Position numbers and translations under genes: made by a program. From NCBI RefSeq assembly GCF_039595935.1, contig NZ_JBCNKR010000006.1, positions 1,426,001 through 1,490,000 of the forward strand: a stretch of 64,000 nucleotides of DNA, read 5' to 3'. Shown here in pieces: positions 19,575-27,324 of this stretch. A model generated the notes under the pieces. The model was not told the DNA's origin and did no database searches. It saw only the letters and a list, made by a program, of their open reading frames with translations. The DNA comes from Flavobacterium sp. (GTDB lineage Bacteria; Bacteroidota; Bacteroidia; Flavobacteriales; Flavobacteriaceae). Within the stretch, counting starts at the first letter, position 1, and each line of letters opens with the position of its first letter.

Positions 19575-19641
19575 ATTTTAATTAAATGCATTTTCAAGGA
19601 CTTTTTAAGTTAATTTTAAAACTCTAAGCTGCAAAATTTAA

Positions 19642-19649
19642 TATCTTTG
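19642..19649 (+). promoter_or_regulatory. -7 promoter box of tatA
   Basis: TATCTTTG matches TAnnTTTG and ends 20 bases before the ATG at 19670. A GTG at 19649 is in frame but would lie on the promoter itself, which supports the ATG. Confidence 0.6.
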
Positions 19650-19669
19650 TGACTACAAAATTAAAAGTT

Positions 19670-20017
19670 ATGTTTGGTATAGGAGGAGGAGAATTAGTTT
19701 TTATACTGTTTATAGTGCTAATGCTTTTTGGTTCAGATAAAGTGCCAGAAATTGCACGTACAATGGGAAAAGCTATGGCTCAATTAAAAAATGCAACTAA
19801 TGATATTAAAAGCGAAATTCAGAAAGGAGCAGAGGCAAATGGTCTTGATGCAAAATCTCTGAACGATATTACTGGAAATATCAATGCAGAAATTAACAAT
19901 GCAAAATCAAATTTACTTGGAGATACAGGAAATCTTTTAGGAGATACTGCAACTGAAATCGAAAAGGTAAAAGAAGATATTGACACTCTTTCTGGACCTA
20001 TAAAACGCCAAATGTAA
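19670..20017 (+). CDS. tatA: Sec-independent protein translocase subunit TatA
   Basis: A 115-residue protein with one N-terminal membrane helix (GGGELVFILFIVLMLFGSDK), the FGSDKVPEIARTMGKAM hinge and amphipathic helix of the TatA/TatE family, and a longer polar, asparagine-rich tail. TatA oligomers form the passage for folded proteins in the twin-arginine pathway. No tatC is nearby. The stop overlaps the start of the PAP2 phosphatase gene (TAATG). Confidence 0.92.
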   Translation: MFGIGGGELVFILFIVLMLFGSDKVPEIARTMGKAMAQLKNATNDIKSEIQKGAEANGLDAKSLNDITGNINAEINNAKSNLLGDTGNLLGDTATEIEKVKEDIDTLSGPIKRQM

Positions 20018-20580
20018 TGCTTCAAAAAATACAGGAATTAGATAAAGATCTTTTAATCTTTCTTAACGGATTAGGTTCTGAAACATACGATAAATTATGG
20101 CTTATTATTACCAATCAATTGTATTGGACGCCATTTTTCTTATTTCTATTCTATCTTATTTATAAAAAAATAGGAGGAAAACAAACCCTGTATTTATTGC
20201 TTTTTATTGCAGTTTTGATTGCTTTTACAGATCAAACCTGTAACTTATTCAAACATACTTTCCAGCGTTTGCGACCATGCAATGATCCGGAAATAAATTC
20301 AATTATTAGAGTTGTACAGGTTAGAAAATCATATAGTTTTTTCTCTGGACATGCAGCTAATACTATGGCGGTTGCGACTTTTTTATTTTTGATTCTAAAG
20401 CCCTATTTCAAATATTTCGGATTTATATTTCTGTGGCCTTTAATTTTTGCTTACAGCCGAATTTATTTAGGATTGCATTTTCCAGGTGATATTCTTACTG
20501 GCTATTTCTTCGGAGCTCTTTTCGGATTTTTGCTTTATTTAGTTTATAGAAAGCTGAAACCGCAGTATTTTCCGGGATAG
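20017..20580 (+). CDS. PAP2 family phosphatase, membrane-bound
   Basis: A 187-residue integral membrane protein with about five hydrophobic segments. The three phosphatase motifs are present: KHTFQRLRP, YSFFSGHAANT and SRIYLGLHFPGD, carrying the catalytic histidines. Members dephosphorylate undecaprenyl pyrophosphate or other lipid phosphates at the cytoplasmic membrane; which one cannot be told here. Translationally coupled to tatA by a TAATG overlap. Confidence 0.9.
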   Translation: MLQKIQELDKDLLIFLNGLGSETYDKLWLIITNQLYWTPFFLFLFYLIYKKIGGKQTLYLLLFIAVLIAFTDQTCNLFKHTFQRLRPCNDPEINSIIRVVQVRKSYSFFSGHAANTMAVATFLFLILKPYFKYFGFIFLWPLIFAYSRIYLGLHFPGDILTGYFFGALFGFLLYLVYRKLKPQYFPG

Positions 20581-20596
20581 ATTTTTAAGATGCTAA

Positions 20597-20888
20597 GATA
20601 CTAAGGTTCTGAGATACTAAGTTTTTTAAAGGTGCTAAGTTTTTAAGATTCTGAGATTCTGAGATACTAAGTTTTTTAAAGATATATATTATAAATTGCC
20701 TCCAGCTTTAGCTGGAGGTTTTTTTATGGGCAAATAAAAAGGCTTTAGCCAAATTATCGATTGCTTAATTTGGCTAAAGCCTTGGATTCTAGATCAGATT
20801 CCTCCAGCTAAAGCTGGAGGCAATTCAATAATATATTTTTCAGTTTAAAAATTTAGAAATCTTAGTGTCTCAGAACCTTAGAATCTAA
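20597..20888. repeat. Nested inverted-repeat element filling a 312-bp intergenic region
   Basis: Three nested inverted repeats. Outer: CTAAGATACTAAGGTTCTGAG-like arms at about 20597-20630 and 20851-20888, with extra partial units after the left arm. Middle: 20684-20718 and 20801-20836, including the self-complementary core CCTCCAGCTTTAGCTGGAGG. Inner: a perfect 18-bp pair AAGGCTTTAGCCAAATTA at 20739-20756 and 20766-20783. The left core is followed by seven T and can end transcription from the PAP2 gene. There is no open reading frame inside. Confidence 0.75.
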
Positions 20889-20892
20889 AAAT

Positions 20893-21534
20893 TTATAGAA
20901 CACGACTAACCGTCAATCCATCACGAATTGGCAATAAAACAGTCTCCACTCTTGGATCGTCTTTTAAAAGCTGATTGTATTCTAAAAGCACTTTTGTGCT
21001 GACATCGTTTGGATGAACCGGTTCTAGAATTTTTCCGCTCCATAAAACATTATCAGATAAAATGATACCGCCTTTATTCATTTTTGGAACAATCATTTCC
21101 CAGTAATTCAAGTAGTTTTCTTTGTCGGCATCAATAAAAACCAAATCAAATTTCAGGTCTAAATCTGGAATAATGTTTACGGCTTCCCCTAAATGCTGAA
21201 AAATTTGTTTTCCCCAAGGCGATGCGTCAAAATACTTTCGCTGAAAATCGACTAATTCTTCTTTGATATCAATGGTATGAAGTTGTCCGTTTTCCTGCAT
21301 CCCCTCGCATAGACACAAAGCCGCATAACCCGTATAAGTTCCAATTTCAAGAATATTGACTGGACGAATTAATTTTGAAAGCATGCTTAAAACACGGCCT
21401 TGAAAATGACCGCTTAGCATTCTTGGCAAAAGTATTTTCTGGTAGGTTTCTTTATTAAGTTTCGCTAGCAATTCTGGTTCATTTTCAGAATGCTGTTCGA
21501 TGTAATCTTCTAATTCTTGAGATATAAAATGCAT
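20893..21534 (-). CDS. O-methyltransferase (family 3, class I SAM-dependent)
   Basis: A 213-residue enzyme from the ATG at 21534 (MHFISQELEDY). The SAM site is seen as ILEIGTYTGYAALCL (motif I) and LHTIDIKEELVDFQ; KFDLVFIDADKENYLNYWE carries the metal-binding aspartates of the catechol/caffeoyl-CoA O-methyltransferase family, and GGIILSDNVLWSGKI the third metal segment. Substrate unknown. An upstream in-frame ATG at 21606 is rejected because two TAnnTTTG boxes and the neighbouring terminator lie in between. Confidence 0.92.
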   Translation of the reverse strand: MHFISQELEDYIEQHSENEPELLAKLNKETYQKILLPRMLSGHFQGRVLSMLSKLIRPVNILEIGTYTGYAALCLCEGMQENGQLHTIDIKEELVDFQRKYFDASPWGKQIFQHLGEAVNIIPDLDLKFDLVFIDADKENYLNYWEMIVPKMNKGGIILSDNVLWSGKILEPVHPNDVSTKVLLEYNQLLKDDPRVETVLLPIRDGLTVSRVL

Positions 21535-21559
21535 GTTGAAGTATCTTGTAATTTGAAAA

Positions 21560-21575
21560 CAAAAATACAAAAATA
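21560..21575 (-). promoter_or_regulatory. Two tandem -7 boxes of the O-methyltransferase gene
   Basis: The minus strand carries TATTTTTG twice in direct succession (21575-21568 and 21567-21560). Either could serve as the -7 element, giving start sites about 8 bases apart. Confidence 0.5.
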
Positions 21576-21593
21576 TCTGCTTGCGATTGGGCA

Positions 21594-21622
21594 TAAAAAA
21601 AAACATCCGCCGTGAGCGGATG
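21594..21622 (-). terminator. Terminator of the small lipoprotein gene
   Basis: Stem CATCCGC/GCGGATG followed on the minus strand by a run of nine or more T; it is unusually compact and sits immediately before the next gene's promoter. Confidence 0.8.
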
Positions 21623-21647
21623 GTTTCTGTTAAGATTACTATGAAAT

Positions 21648-22013
21648 TTATTTTTTCAAAGCTTCGTTTACCTCTTTAGCTGTTTTTACGGTTCCGTCTT
21701 TTGCAGCTTTTGCAGCATTTTCTACTTTTTCAGCACCTTTTTTGGTGGCATCTTTCACATCATTTGCTGCTTTTTTAGTCGCGTCTTTTACGTCTTGAGC
21801 TGCAGTTTCTGTTGCATCTTTTGCTTTAGTTGCTGCATTTTCAGCTTTGCTTACCGCGCTATCTTTTACTTCTTCGATATCAGAGGTAAGAGAATCTACT
21901 TTGTTGCCGAGCGTTAACTCATCTTCTGCAGGTTTGTTTTCTTTTTTCTCGCATGATTGAACAGCGAATGCTAATAAAGCAATAACAGCTAAACTTAAAA
22001 TTTGTTTTTTCAT
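21648..22013 (-). CDS. Small lipoprotein with amphipathic Lys/Ala repeats
   Basis: A 121-residue protein with a lipoprotein signal (LLAFAVQSC, acylated Cys21). The mature part is almost all Ala, Lys, Asp, Glu, Thr and Val in repeats of about 11 residues (DATKKAANDVK, DATKKGAEKVE), as in LEA-like or apolipoprotein-like amphipathic helices. No enzyme motif. A stress-protective or surface role is possible but not shown. It has its own terminator. Confidence 0.8.
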   Translation of the reverse strand: MKKQILSLAVIALLAFAVQSCEKKENKPAEDELTLGNKVDSLTSDIEEVKDSAVSKAENAATKAKDATETAAQDVKDATKKAANDVKDATKKGAEKVENAAKAAKDGTVKTAKEVNEALKK

Positions 22014-22192
22014 AATTTCAATTTTTTTTAGGTTGATAAAACTTAAAGGTTACATGGCTGAAAAATAAAATTACAAATTTTAAAATGATTGAGCTCTTTG
22101 TAAGATTATTTTTTCTTTTAAGAACAAAACAATTCTTATGCCAAAATTTTAAAACTATGTTGATTCTCCTTATTTTTTTTGGAAGAAAAATA

Positions 22193-22744
22193 TTAGTTTT
22201 TGTATAAACTAAAATTAATTACAATATCGTCTTTTACTTTAATCAAACCAGCCATTTTTACTGGTGGCTCCAACTCAATATCAGAGAATTTCAAACTAAG
22301 CGTTCCTTGGATTTTATCGTCGGTATTATAAAGCATAAAATCTTTGTATTTGAGTGTTTTGTCTGTTATAAAAAAGTTTAATCTGCATTTGTAATTTTTC
22401 CCCACTGGTTTTATATCGCTTATGGAAACTGTGCTGTTGGGGAATTTTTTGACTTTTACTGTTCCTTGCAAATCCTTCGTCATTATTTTGTTGCCACAAT
22501 CAAAGTTTGACATTTTGATGTCAGTATTAAAAGTGTTTTTTTTAACTGAGTTTACGTAAACAGTATCCTTTATAGAAAAGGTGTTTGAGCAATTGTATTT
22601 GCCAACAGTTGATAGACCTGTGATTTCTATTTTTATTTTATTGATAGGCACAGCTGTATCTTCTGCAAAAAAAGTGGGTTTAGCACTTCCGAAGAAAAAG
22701 AAAAGTGCTAAACCCATAATTAAGATTGAAAATCTTGTTTTCAT
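22193..22744 (-). CDS. YceI-like exported protein
   Basis: A 183-residue protein starting at ATG 22744 (MKTRFSILIMG), with a hydrophobic signal segment. It has the weak outline of the YceI lipid-binding fold: GLSTVGKYNCSNTFSI near the start, a cysteine pair in FDCGNKIMTKDLQGTVKV, and LIKVKDDIVINFSL at the end. The match is distant, so the call is tentative. It is the third gene of a yceI-porin-yceI-like run, 10 bases behind the porin stop codon, which suggests a shared envelope function. Confidence 0.65.
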   Translation of the reverse strand: MKTRFSILIMGLALFFFFGSAKPTFFAEDTAVPINKIKIEITGLSTVGKYNCSNTFSIKDTVYVNSVKKNTFNTDIKMSNFDCGNKIMTKDLQGTVKVKKFPNSTVSISDIKPVGKNYKCRLNFFITDKTLKYKDFMLYNTDDKIQGTLSLKFSDIELEPPVKMAGLIKVKDDIVINFSLYKN

Positions 22745-22754
22745 TTTTTTTATA

Positions 22755-24205
22755 TTAGAATGCAATTGTTGCTTCGAATACTAAACCTTCAAATTTACCA
22801 CCATAAAAGTTGTTTAGATTTCCAGTAGTAGGATCTCCAGTAAATTGTGAATAATCTTTATATTTTTGATTAACGTAGTTTAGTTTAGCTAAAATGTTTT
22901 TAGTCATAAACCAACCAGCACTTGCTTCAAATTTATCTACAGTAACCTTTTTAGCATCAGCATTAGATAATTTTCCAGATACGGTATTGTATTTTCCTCC
23001 AATATAGAATTGTTCAGTGTTTCCAAATCTGTAAATAAGCTCTGAAGCATATTGATTAGCAGTACGTTTGTCATCAGTTCCAGCTTTATCTCCTCCTGAT
23101 GCTAATTCGATTGTTCCGAAGAATTCAAGTCCTTTATATTTTACAAAAGGGTTAATCATGTATGTAGTAGCCCAATTTTTGAAATTAGGGTTGAACGTTG
23201 CCTCTGGAGTAGATGTTTTATTAAAACTAGTAGGAACATCTGTAGTAGTTGTAGAAATAACAGTACCATCAGCATCAGTCTTAGTGATCGTGTTTTTGTA
23301 AGCGTTATTATTCAAAATACCCCAATAACCAAATCCTGATCTATTAGCGCATATATGTTTGCATTACCAAGGTTTGCATTATGGTAATAAGAACCAGTTA
23401 TTCTTACTCTTAAATCTTGATTAAGCTGTTTATCATAACCAAGTTTAGCTAAGATTGAAGGGCTGTGCGTTGTATTAGCGTTTGGACCAGCAGGATAAAA
23501 AACTTCTTCATTACTTTGATTTAAGTTACCATTTGTAACACCTAACATGCTAACCAATCCATTTCTGTTGTAGTAAACCTCCATACCCATTTCTGTAGTG
23601 AAAGAATACATAATGTTGTTTCCAACAAATGCATTTCTGATTGTATTACCATTATCAGAACCTCTAAAGTGAGCATCACCAAAATTGTTCTCCATTTGCC
23701 CAATTTTAATTGTAGCATATTTCATTACATCAGCCAAGAAATCTTTTTTGATGAAGTCTAACTTGTCAATTTGTAAGTAACCACCTTTTACATAAGAATC
23801 ATTGTGGTGTCTTGAAGCCAAATAAACATCTAAATTAACTCTTACTCCATCAAATAATTGAGCACCAATATACATATCAGCAGCAGGAAGAGTAAAATTG
23901 TTTTCAGTATTCATTAAACGATACCCTGTAATTGATCTAGTGGTTGTTCCAGTAGCTGTAGTAGTTGTAGTCGTAATGTTATTAGGTTGGTCGTTGAATG
24001 AATTTGTTGCTTGAAAATCCATGTTGAAAGCACCCCCAAGGTCAATACTAAGACCTTTAAATTCTCTAGTGTCTTTTTGTACGTCAAAAACGTTGATACC
24101 GTCTTTTCCTCTAGAGATTTGGTTTTGCATGTTTCCAAAGCTTACTTGTGCCTGAACAGCAAATGTGCTGATTAATGTGACGAATAGAATATAAATTTTC
24201 TTCAT
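22755..24205 (-). CDS. Outer-membrane porin-like barrel, single frameshift in the middle
   Basis: An approximately 483-residue barrel protein with a signal peptide (MKKIYILFVTLISTFAVQAQ). Features include a Thr-rich loop after DQPNN, porin-like strands (ATIKIGQMENNFGDAHFRGS, MEVYYNRNGLVSML, VRITGSYYHNAN) and a C-terminal aromatic strand (GLVFEATIAF). The first frame ends at 23312 in the unlikely tail DQDLVIGVF. One extra base at about 23350 (TATGGCGCT instead of TATGCGCT) gives a continuous IYGANRSGFGYWGILNNNAYKN-type join to the frame that ends at 22755. Five bases separate it from the upstream yceI gene. Substrate unknown. Confidence 0.8.
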
Positions 24206-24210
24206 GGCGT

Positions 24211-24780
24211 TTATAAATTAAAGTTTAAATTGAATTTTAGTGTTAGGTCTTGACCTGTTTTTATTGTTCCAAGCATTGCCGTTGGCGATTTCATTCCGAA
24301 ATCTGTAAAAGTGATTTTGTTAGTTCCCTGAAGGTTTAAACCATCTTTTGTAACCGTTGTTTTTACAGAGGTTTTGTAAACTTTGCTAACTCCAGCAATG
24401 GTATAAGTTCCTGTAAGTTCCCAAGTTGTTTCGTTTACTTTTTCAGCAGATTTAAGAACATATTTAATGTTTTTGTTTTTGTCTGTTTTTAAAGTTTCAT
24501 AAGCCACTTTATCCATGCTTTTTTTCTCGCTTTTTACGCTTTCTGCTAAAAGAGTTACAGTCAAAGCTTCAATGTCTGTTAGTTTTCCGTTAGTAATGTT
24601 TAAAGTAGCTGTTCCAGTTCCAGAAGTCGATTTCATTTCCCAGTCGTGAAGTGTAGAAGTACCCGCAACAGAAAAAGTTGATTTGCTATCTAAAGCATAT
24701 GATTTTTGTGCTGTTGCAAAAGAGCTGATTCCTAAAAATGCTGTTACAACGGCGAAAAGTTTTAATGTATTTGTTTTCAT
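24211..24780 (-). CDS. YceI family periplasmic protein, copy A
   Basis: A 189-residue exported protein from ATG 24780 (another ATG lies three codons upstream). A signal peptide ends near FATAQ. YceI motifs are clear: KSTFSVAGTSTLHDWEM, the long strands between, and GTIKTGQDLTLKFNLNF at the end. YceI proteins form a lipocalin-like barrel that binds polyisoprenoid chains in the periplasm. First gene of the yceI-porin-yceI-like operon; close paralogue of the gene at 25074-25634, with which it shares an upstream palindrome. Confidence 0.9.
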   Translation of the reverse strand: MKTNTLKLFAVVTAFLGISSFATAQKSYALDSKSTFSVAGTSTLHDWEMKSTSGTGTATLNITNGKLTDIEALTVTLLAESVKSEKKSMDKVAYETLKTDKNKNIKYVLKSAEKVNETTWELTGTYTIAGVSKVYKTSVKTTVTKDGLNLQGTNKITFTDFGMKSPTAMLGTIKTGQDLTLKFNLNFNL

Positions 24781-24893
24781 TTTTGTCATGTTTATATTAT
24801 AAAAAATAAGTTAATTGTCGGCCAGTTTCTATTTAGTACTAAGAATGTTGTTTTAACTTGTATCAAAGATCCTTCTATAAATCAGCTTAATAC

Positions 24894-24907
24894 ATGATAA
24901 AAGTCAT
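24894..24907. promoter_or_regulatory. Candidate operator upstream of yceI copy A
   Basis: ATGATAAAAGTCAT differs at one position from the perfect palindrome at 25757-25770 ahead of the paralogous yceI gene. Both are preceded on the minus strand by ATTTAATAAAA and lie 105-125 bases from the start codons, suggesting a shared regulator. Confidence 0.45.
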
Positions 24908-25073
24908 TGTTAAAATTTTATTAAATAGGTATTTAATAACTACAACGTTTTCATTTTCTATAGAATCGATCAGTTACGCAAAAAGAGATGCTTCATTTTA
25001 TTGAATTGCTATTTTTTAACATTTAATTCGAAGAGATAAAATGTTAAAAAAGAATGTTTTTTAACATTAAGAT

Positions 25074-25634
25074 TTAGCTTAAGATAATATTGAAGATTAC
25101 AGTTAGATCTTTTCCTGCTTTTACAACTCCCAAAGCAGCTTTTGGAGGTGTCATTTCAAAATCGCCAAAAGTAATTTGATTAGAACCTTGCAAAATGATG
25201 CTTCCTTTGTTTGTAGTTACTTTTACCTGAGTTTTAAATTCTTTGCTTACGCCTGCAATAGTGTAAACACCCGTTAAGTTCCAAGTTGTTTCATCAAGCT
25301 TTTCAGCAGATTTTAAAACATATTCAATGTATTTGTGTGTTTCGGTATCCATTGCTTCATAAGCCACTTTGTCCATGCTTGCTTTGTAGCTTTTTAAGCT
25401 TTCAGCCAATAAGGAAACATTTAAACTATTAATGCCTGTCAGTTTAGAGTCTTTAATGATTAAATTGGCTGTTCCTGTTCCTTCTGTAGATTTCATTACC
25501 CAGTCGTGTACGGTAGAGGTTCCCGCTACTTCAAAAGTTGAGTTTGCAGCTACGGTATAATTTCTTTGTGCATTTGTATGTAATGAAATTGTGGTGAAAA
25601 TTACTGTTAGTAAAAAGGATTGAATTGTTTTCAT
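25074..25634 (-). CDS. YceI family periplasmic protein, copy B
   Basis: A 186-residue exported protein from ATG 25634 (MKTIQSFLLTVIF) with a signal peptide ending near THTNAQ. It is a close paralogue of copy A: NSTFEVAGTSTVHDWVMKS, AEKLDETTWNLTGVYTIAGV and ALGVVKAGKDLTVIFNI align along the whole length. It belongs to the polyisoprenoid-binding YceI family. It has its own upstream region with the palindrome at 25757-25770 and probably arose by duplication of the neighbouring gene. Confidence 0.9.
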   Translation of the reverse strand: MKTIQSFLLTVIFTTISLHTNAQRNYTVAANSTFEVAGTSTVHDWVMKSTEGTGTANLIIKDSKLTGINSLNVSLLAESLKSYKASMDKVAYEAMDTETHKYIEYVLKSAEKLDETTWNLTGVYTIAGVSKEFKTQVKVTTNKGSIILQGSNQITFGDFEMTPPKAALGVVKAGKDLTVIFNIILS

Positions 25635-25756
25635 GTTGATAAAGTATAGGTTAATCATTTAAATAAGGAAGTTTTAAAATTCATTTAGTGGTTAGAGAAT
25701 GAAAAACTTTTTCTTATTTCTTGGACCAAAATTATCGCGCGCACGAAAGAAAAGGA

Positions 25757-25770
25757 ATGATAAAAATCAT
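25757..25770. promoter_or_regulatory. Candidate operator upstream of yceI copy B
   Basis: ATGATAAAAATCAT is a perfect 14-bp palindrome (ATGAT-AAAA-ATCAT) in the 361-bp gap between yceI and rlmN. Its TGAT-N4-ATCA core resembles Crp/Fnr-type sites. The rest of this gap shows no gene; the rlmN promoter lies at its right end. Confidence 0.5.
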
Positions 25771-25983
25771 GATGAAAGTTTTATTAAATTGTTATAGTAA
25801 GGTGCGTAAAGCCTTATTATTGCTATGATTTTAATTTTTTAAAATGAAATTAATTACTAAATGCTTGTTTGTTAATGTGTTGTATTCTGTGTGGGAAAAT
25901 GCCAATATAATTTTTTGATCAGCTTTTTTTGAAGCTTAATTAAGAATGAATGCAAAAACCAAACAAAAAATGGCAAAAGTGAT

Positions 25984-25991
25984 TAACTTTG
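25984..25991 (+). promoter_or_regulatory. -7 promoter box of rlmN
   Basis: TAACTTTG matches TAnnTTTG. It ends only four bases before the ATG at 25996, so the message would have almost no leader, or translation begins at the second ATG (26002). Confidence 0.55.
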
Positions 25992-25995
25992 CAGC

Positions 25996-27039
25996 ATGCA
26001 AATGGAGAAAAAAGACATAAGAGCCTTATCAAAAGAACAGCTTCGCGATTTTTTTGTTGAAAATGGAGATAAAGCTTTCCGTGGAAATCAGGTTTATGAG
26101 TGGTTGTGGAGCAAAGGCGCTCACAGTTTTGACGATATGACAAACGTAGCGAAAGCTACAAGATCAATGCTTGAGAATAATTTTGTAATCAATCATATTA
26201 AGGTTGATACAATGCAGAAGAGTAGTGACGGAACAGTAAAAAATGCCGTTCGACTTCATGACGGACTAGTGGTTGAATCGGTTTTAATTCCGACAGAAAC
26301 AAGAACTACTGCCTGTGTTTCTAGTCAAGTTGGTTGCAGTTTAGATTGTAATTTCTGTGCAACAGCAAGATTAAAAAGAATGCGAAATCTAGAACCAGGC
26401 GAAATTTACGATCAGGTTCTGGCTATAGATAAAGAAAGTCGTCTATATTACAATCATCCACTTTCGAATATTGTTTTTATGGGAATGGGAGAGCCTTTAA
26501 TGAATTATAATAATGTCATTAAAGCTATCGATATGATTACATCAGAGGAAGGTTTAGGAATGTCTCCAAAACGAATTATGGTTTCTACTTCAGGAATTCC
26601 GAAAATGATTAAAAAAATGGCAGATGACGATGTGAAGTTTAAACTGGCAGTTTCTCTGCATTCAGCTATAGACGAAACGCGTGCCCGCATTATGCCTTTC
26701 AGTAAAAACTTTCCGTTAAAAGATTTACGAGAAGCATTAGAATATTGGTATAGAAAAACAAAAAGCAAAGTTTCATACGAATATGTAGTTTGGAAAGGAA
26801 TTAATGACGATAAAGCTTCAGTTGATGCTTTGGTTAAATTCTGTAAATATGTGCCTTGTAAAGTCAATTTGATTGAATATAATCCGATTGATGATGGTGA
26901 ATTCCAACAAGCTTCAGAAGAATCGATTATGGCTTATATAAAAGCGCTAGAAAATATTGGAGTAGTGGTAAAAGTAAGAAGAAGCCGAGGAAAAGACATT
27001 GACGCCGCTTGCGGGCAGCTAGCCAACAAAGAAGCCTAA
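25996..27039 (+). CDS. rlmN: Dual-specificity 23S rRNA/tRNA m2A methyltransferase RlmN
   Basis: A radical-SAM enzyme that methylates C2 of A2503 in 23S rRNA and A37 in some tRNAs. At 347 residues it has the normal length. The iron-sulfur cluster motif is C114-x3-C118-x2-C121 (GCSLDCNFCATARLKRMRNL); IVFMGMGEPLMNYNN and MVSTSGIPKMI are typical radical-SAM strands, and C339 in KDIDAACGQL is the conserved C-terminal catalytic cysteine. The last 20 codons are present a second time just downstream (27085-27195). Start ATG 25996 or 26002. Confidence 0.96.
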   Translation: MQMEKKDIRALSKEQLRDFFVENGDKAFRGNQVYEWLWSKGAHSFDDMTNVAKATRSMLENNFVINHIKVDTMQKSSDGTVKNAVRLHDGLVVESVLIPTETRTTACVSSQVGCSLDCNFCATARLKRMRNLEPGEIYDQVLAIDKESRLYYNHPLSNIVFMGMGEPLMNYNNVIKAIDMITSEEGLGMSPKRIMVSTSGIPKMIKKMADDDVKFKLAVSLHSAIDETRARIMPFSKNFPLKDLREALEYWYRKTKSKVSYEYVVWKGINDDKASVDALVKFCKYVPCKVNLIEYNPIDDGEFQQASEESIMAYIKALENIGVVVKVRRSRGKDIDAACGQLANKEA

Positions 27040-27195
27040 AATATTCGCCAGAATATACTCCGCTAGGAGTATCTGATCGGTAGATAAGAAGAAGCCGAGG
27101 TAAAGATATTGACGCAGCCTGCGGACAATTAGCCAATAAAGAAGCATAAAAATATTCACCAGAATATACTCCGCTAGGAGTATCTGATAGGTAGA
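26975..27195 (+). repeat. Tandem duplication of the rlmN 3' end plus trailing hairpin
   Basis: Copy 1 is 26975-27084 and copy 2 is 27085-27195. Copy 2 encodes the same last 20 residues plus stop (27087-27149), with nine third- or first-position synonymous changes and no amino-acid change. Both end with the same hairpin (ATACTCC-GCTA-GGAGTAT at 27055-27072 and 27166-27183) and a CTGATNGGTAGA tail. Confidence 0.9.
27087..27149 (+). pseudogene. rlmN C-terminal fragment (20 codons plus stop)
   Basis: This fragment reads RRSRGKDIDAACGQLANKEA in frame to a TAA and lacks any start or radical-SAM domain. The substitutions against the intact gene are all silent, so it must have diverged while part of a working gene, most likely in another lineage. 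Confidence 0.8.
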
Positions 27196-27219
27196 AAAAA
27201 AATATTGACAATCGGGCAT

Positions 27220-27236
27220 ATGTCCCATCGGGACAT
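27220..27236 (+). repeat. REP-like hairpin
   Basis: ATGTCCC-ATC-GGGACAT followed by TTGATTGGT has the same plan as the two hairpins behind the rlmN copies (7-bp stem, 3-4 base loop, TGATnGG tail) but a different stem. Confidence 0.6.
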
Positions 27237-27257
27237 TTGATTGGTTTTACACGATAT

Positions 27258-27304
27258 AAAAAAGCATTAAAAAACAGAAGTATTTCTCGTTTTTAATGCT
27301 TTTT
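27258..27304. terminator. Bidirectional terminator after rlmN
   Basis: Stem AAAAAGCATTAAAAA and complement with a 16-base loop, between rlmN and a convergent lipoprotein gene. Confidence 0.75.
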
Positions 27305-27324
27305 ATTTTGGACAAAAAGGATGC

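Noticed and set aside
19649..19669. GTG start for tatA
   Set aside because: The GTG overlaps the last base of the TATCTTTG promoter box; ATG 19670 gives the normal TatA N-terminus.
26927..27228. Minus-strand open frames across the rlmN tail duplication
   Set aside because: They arise because the duplicated tail is read in antisense; the repeated peptide mirrors the DNA repeat.
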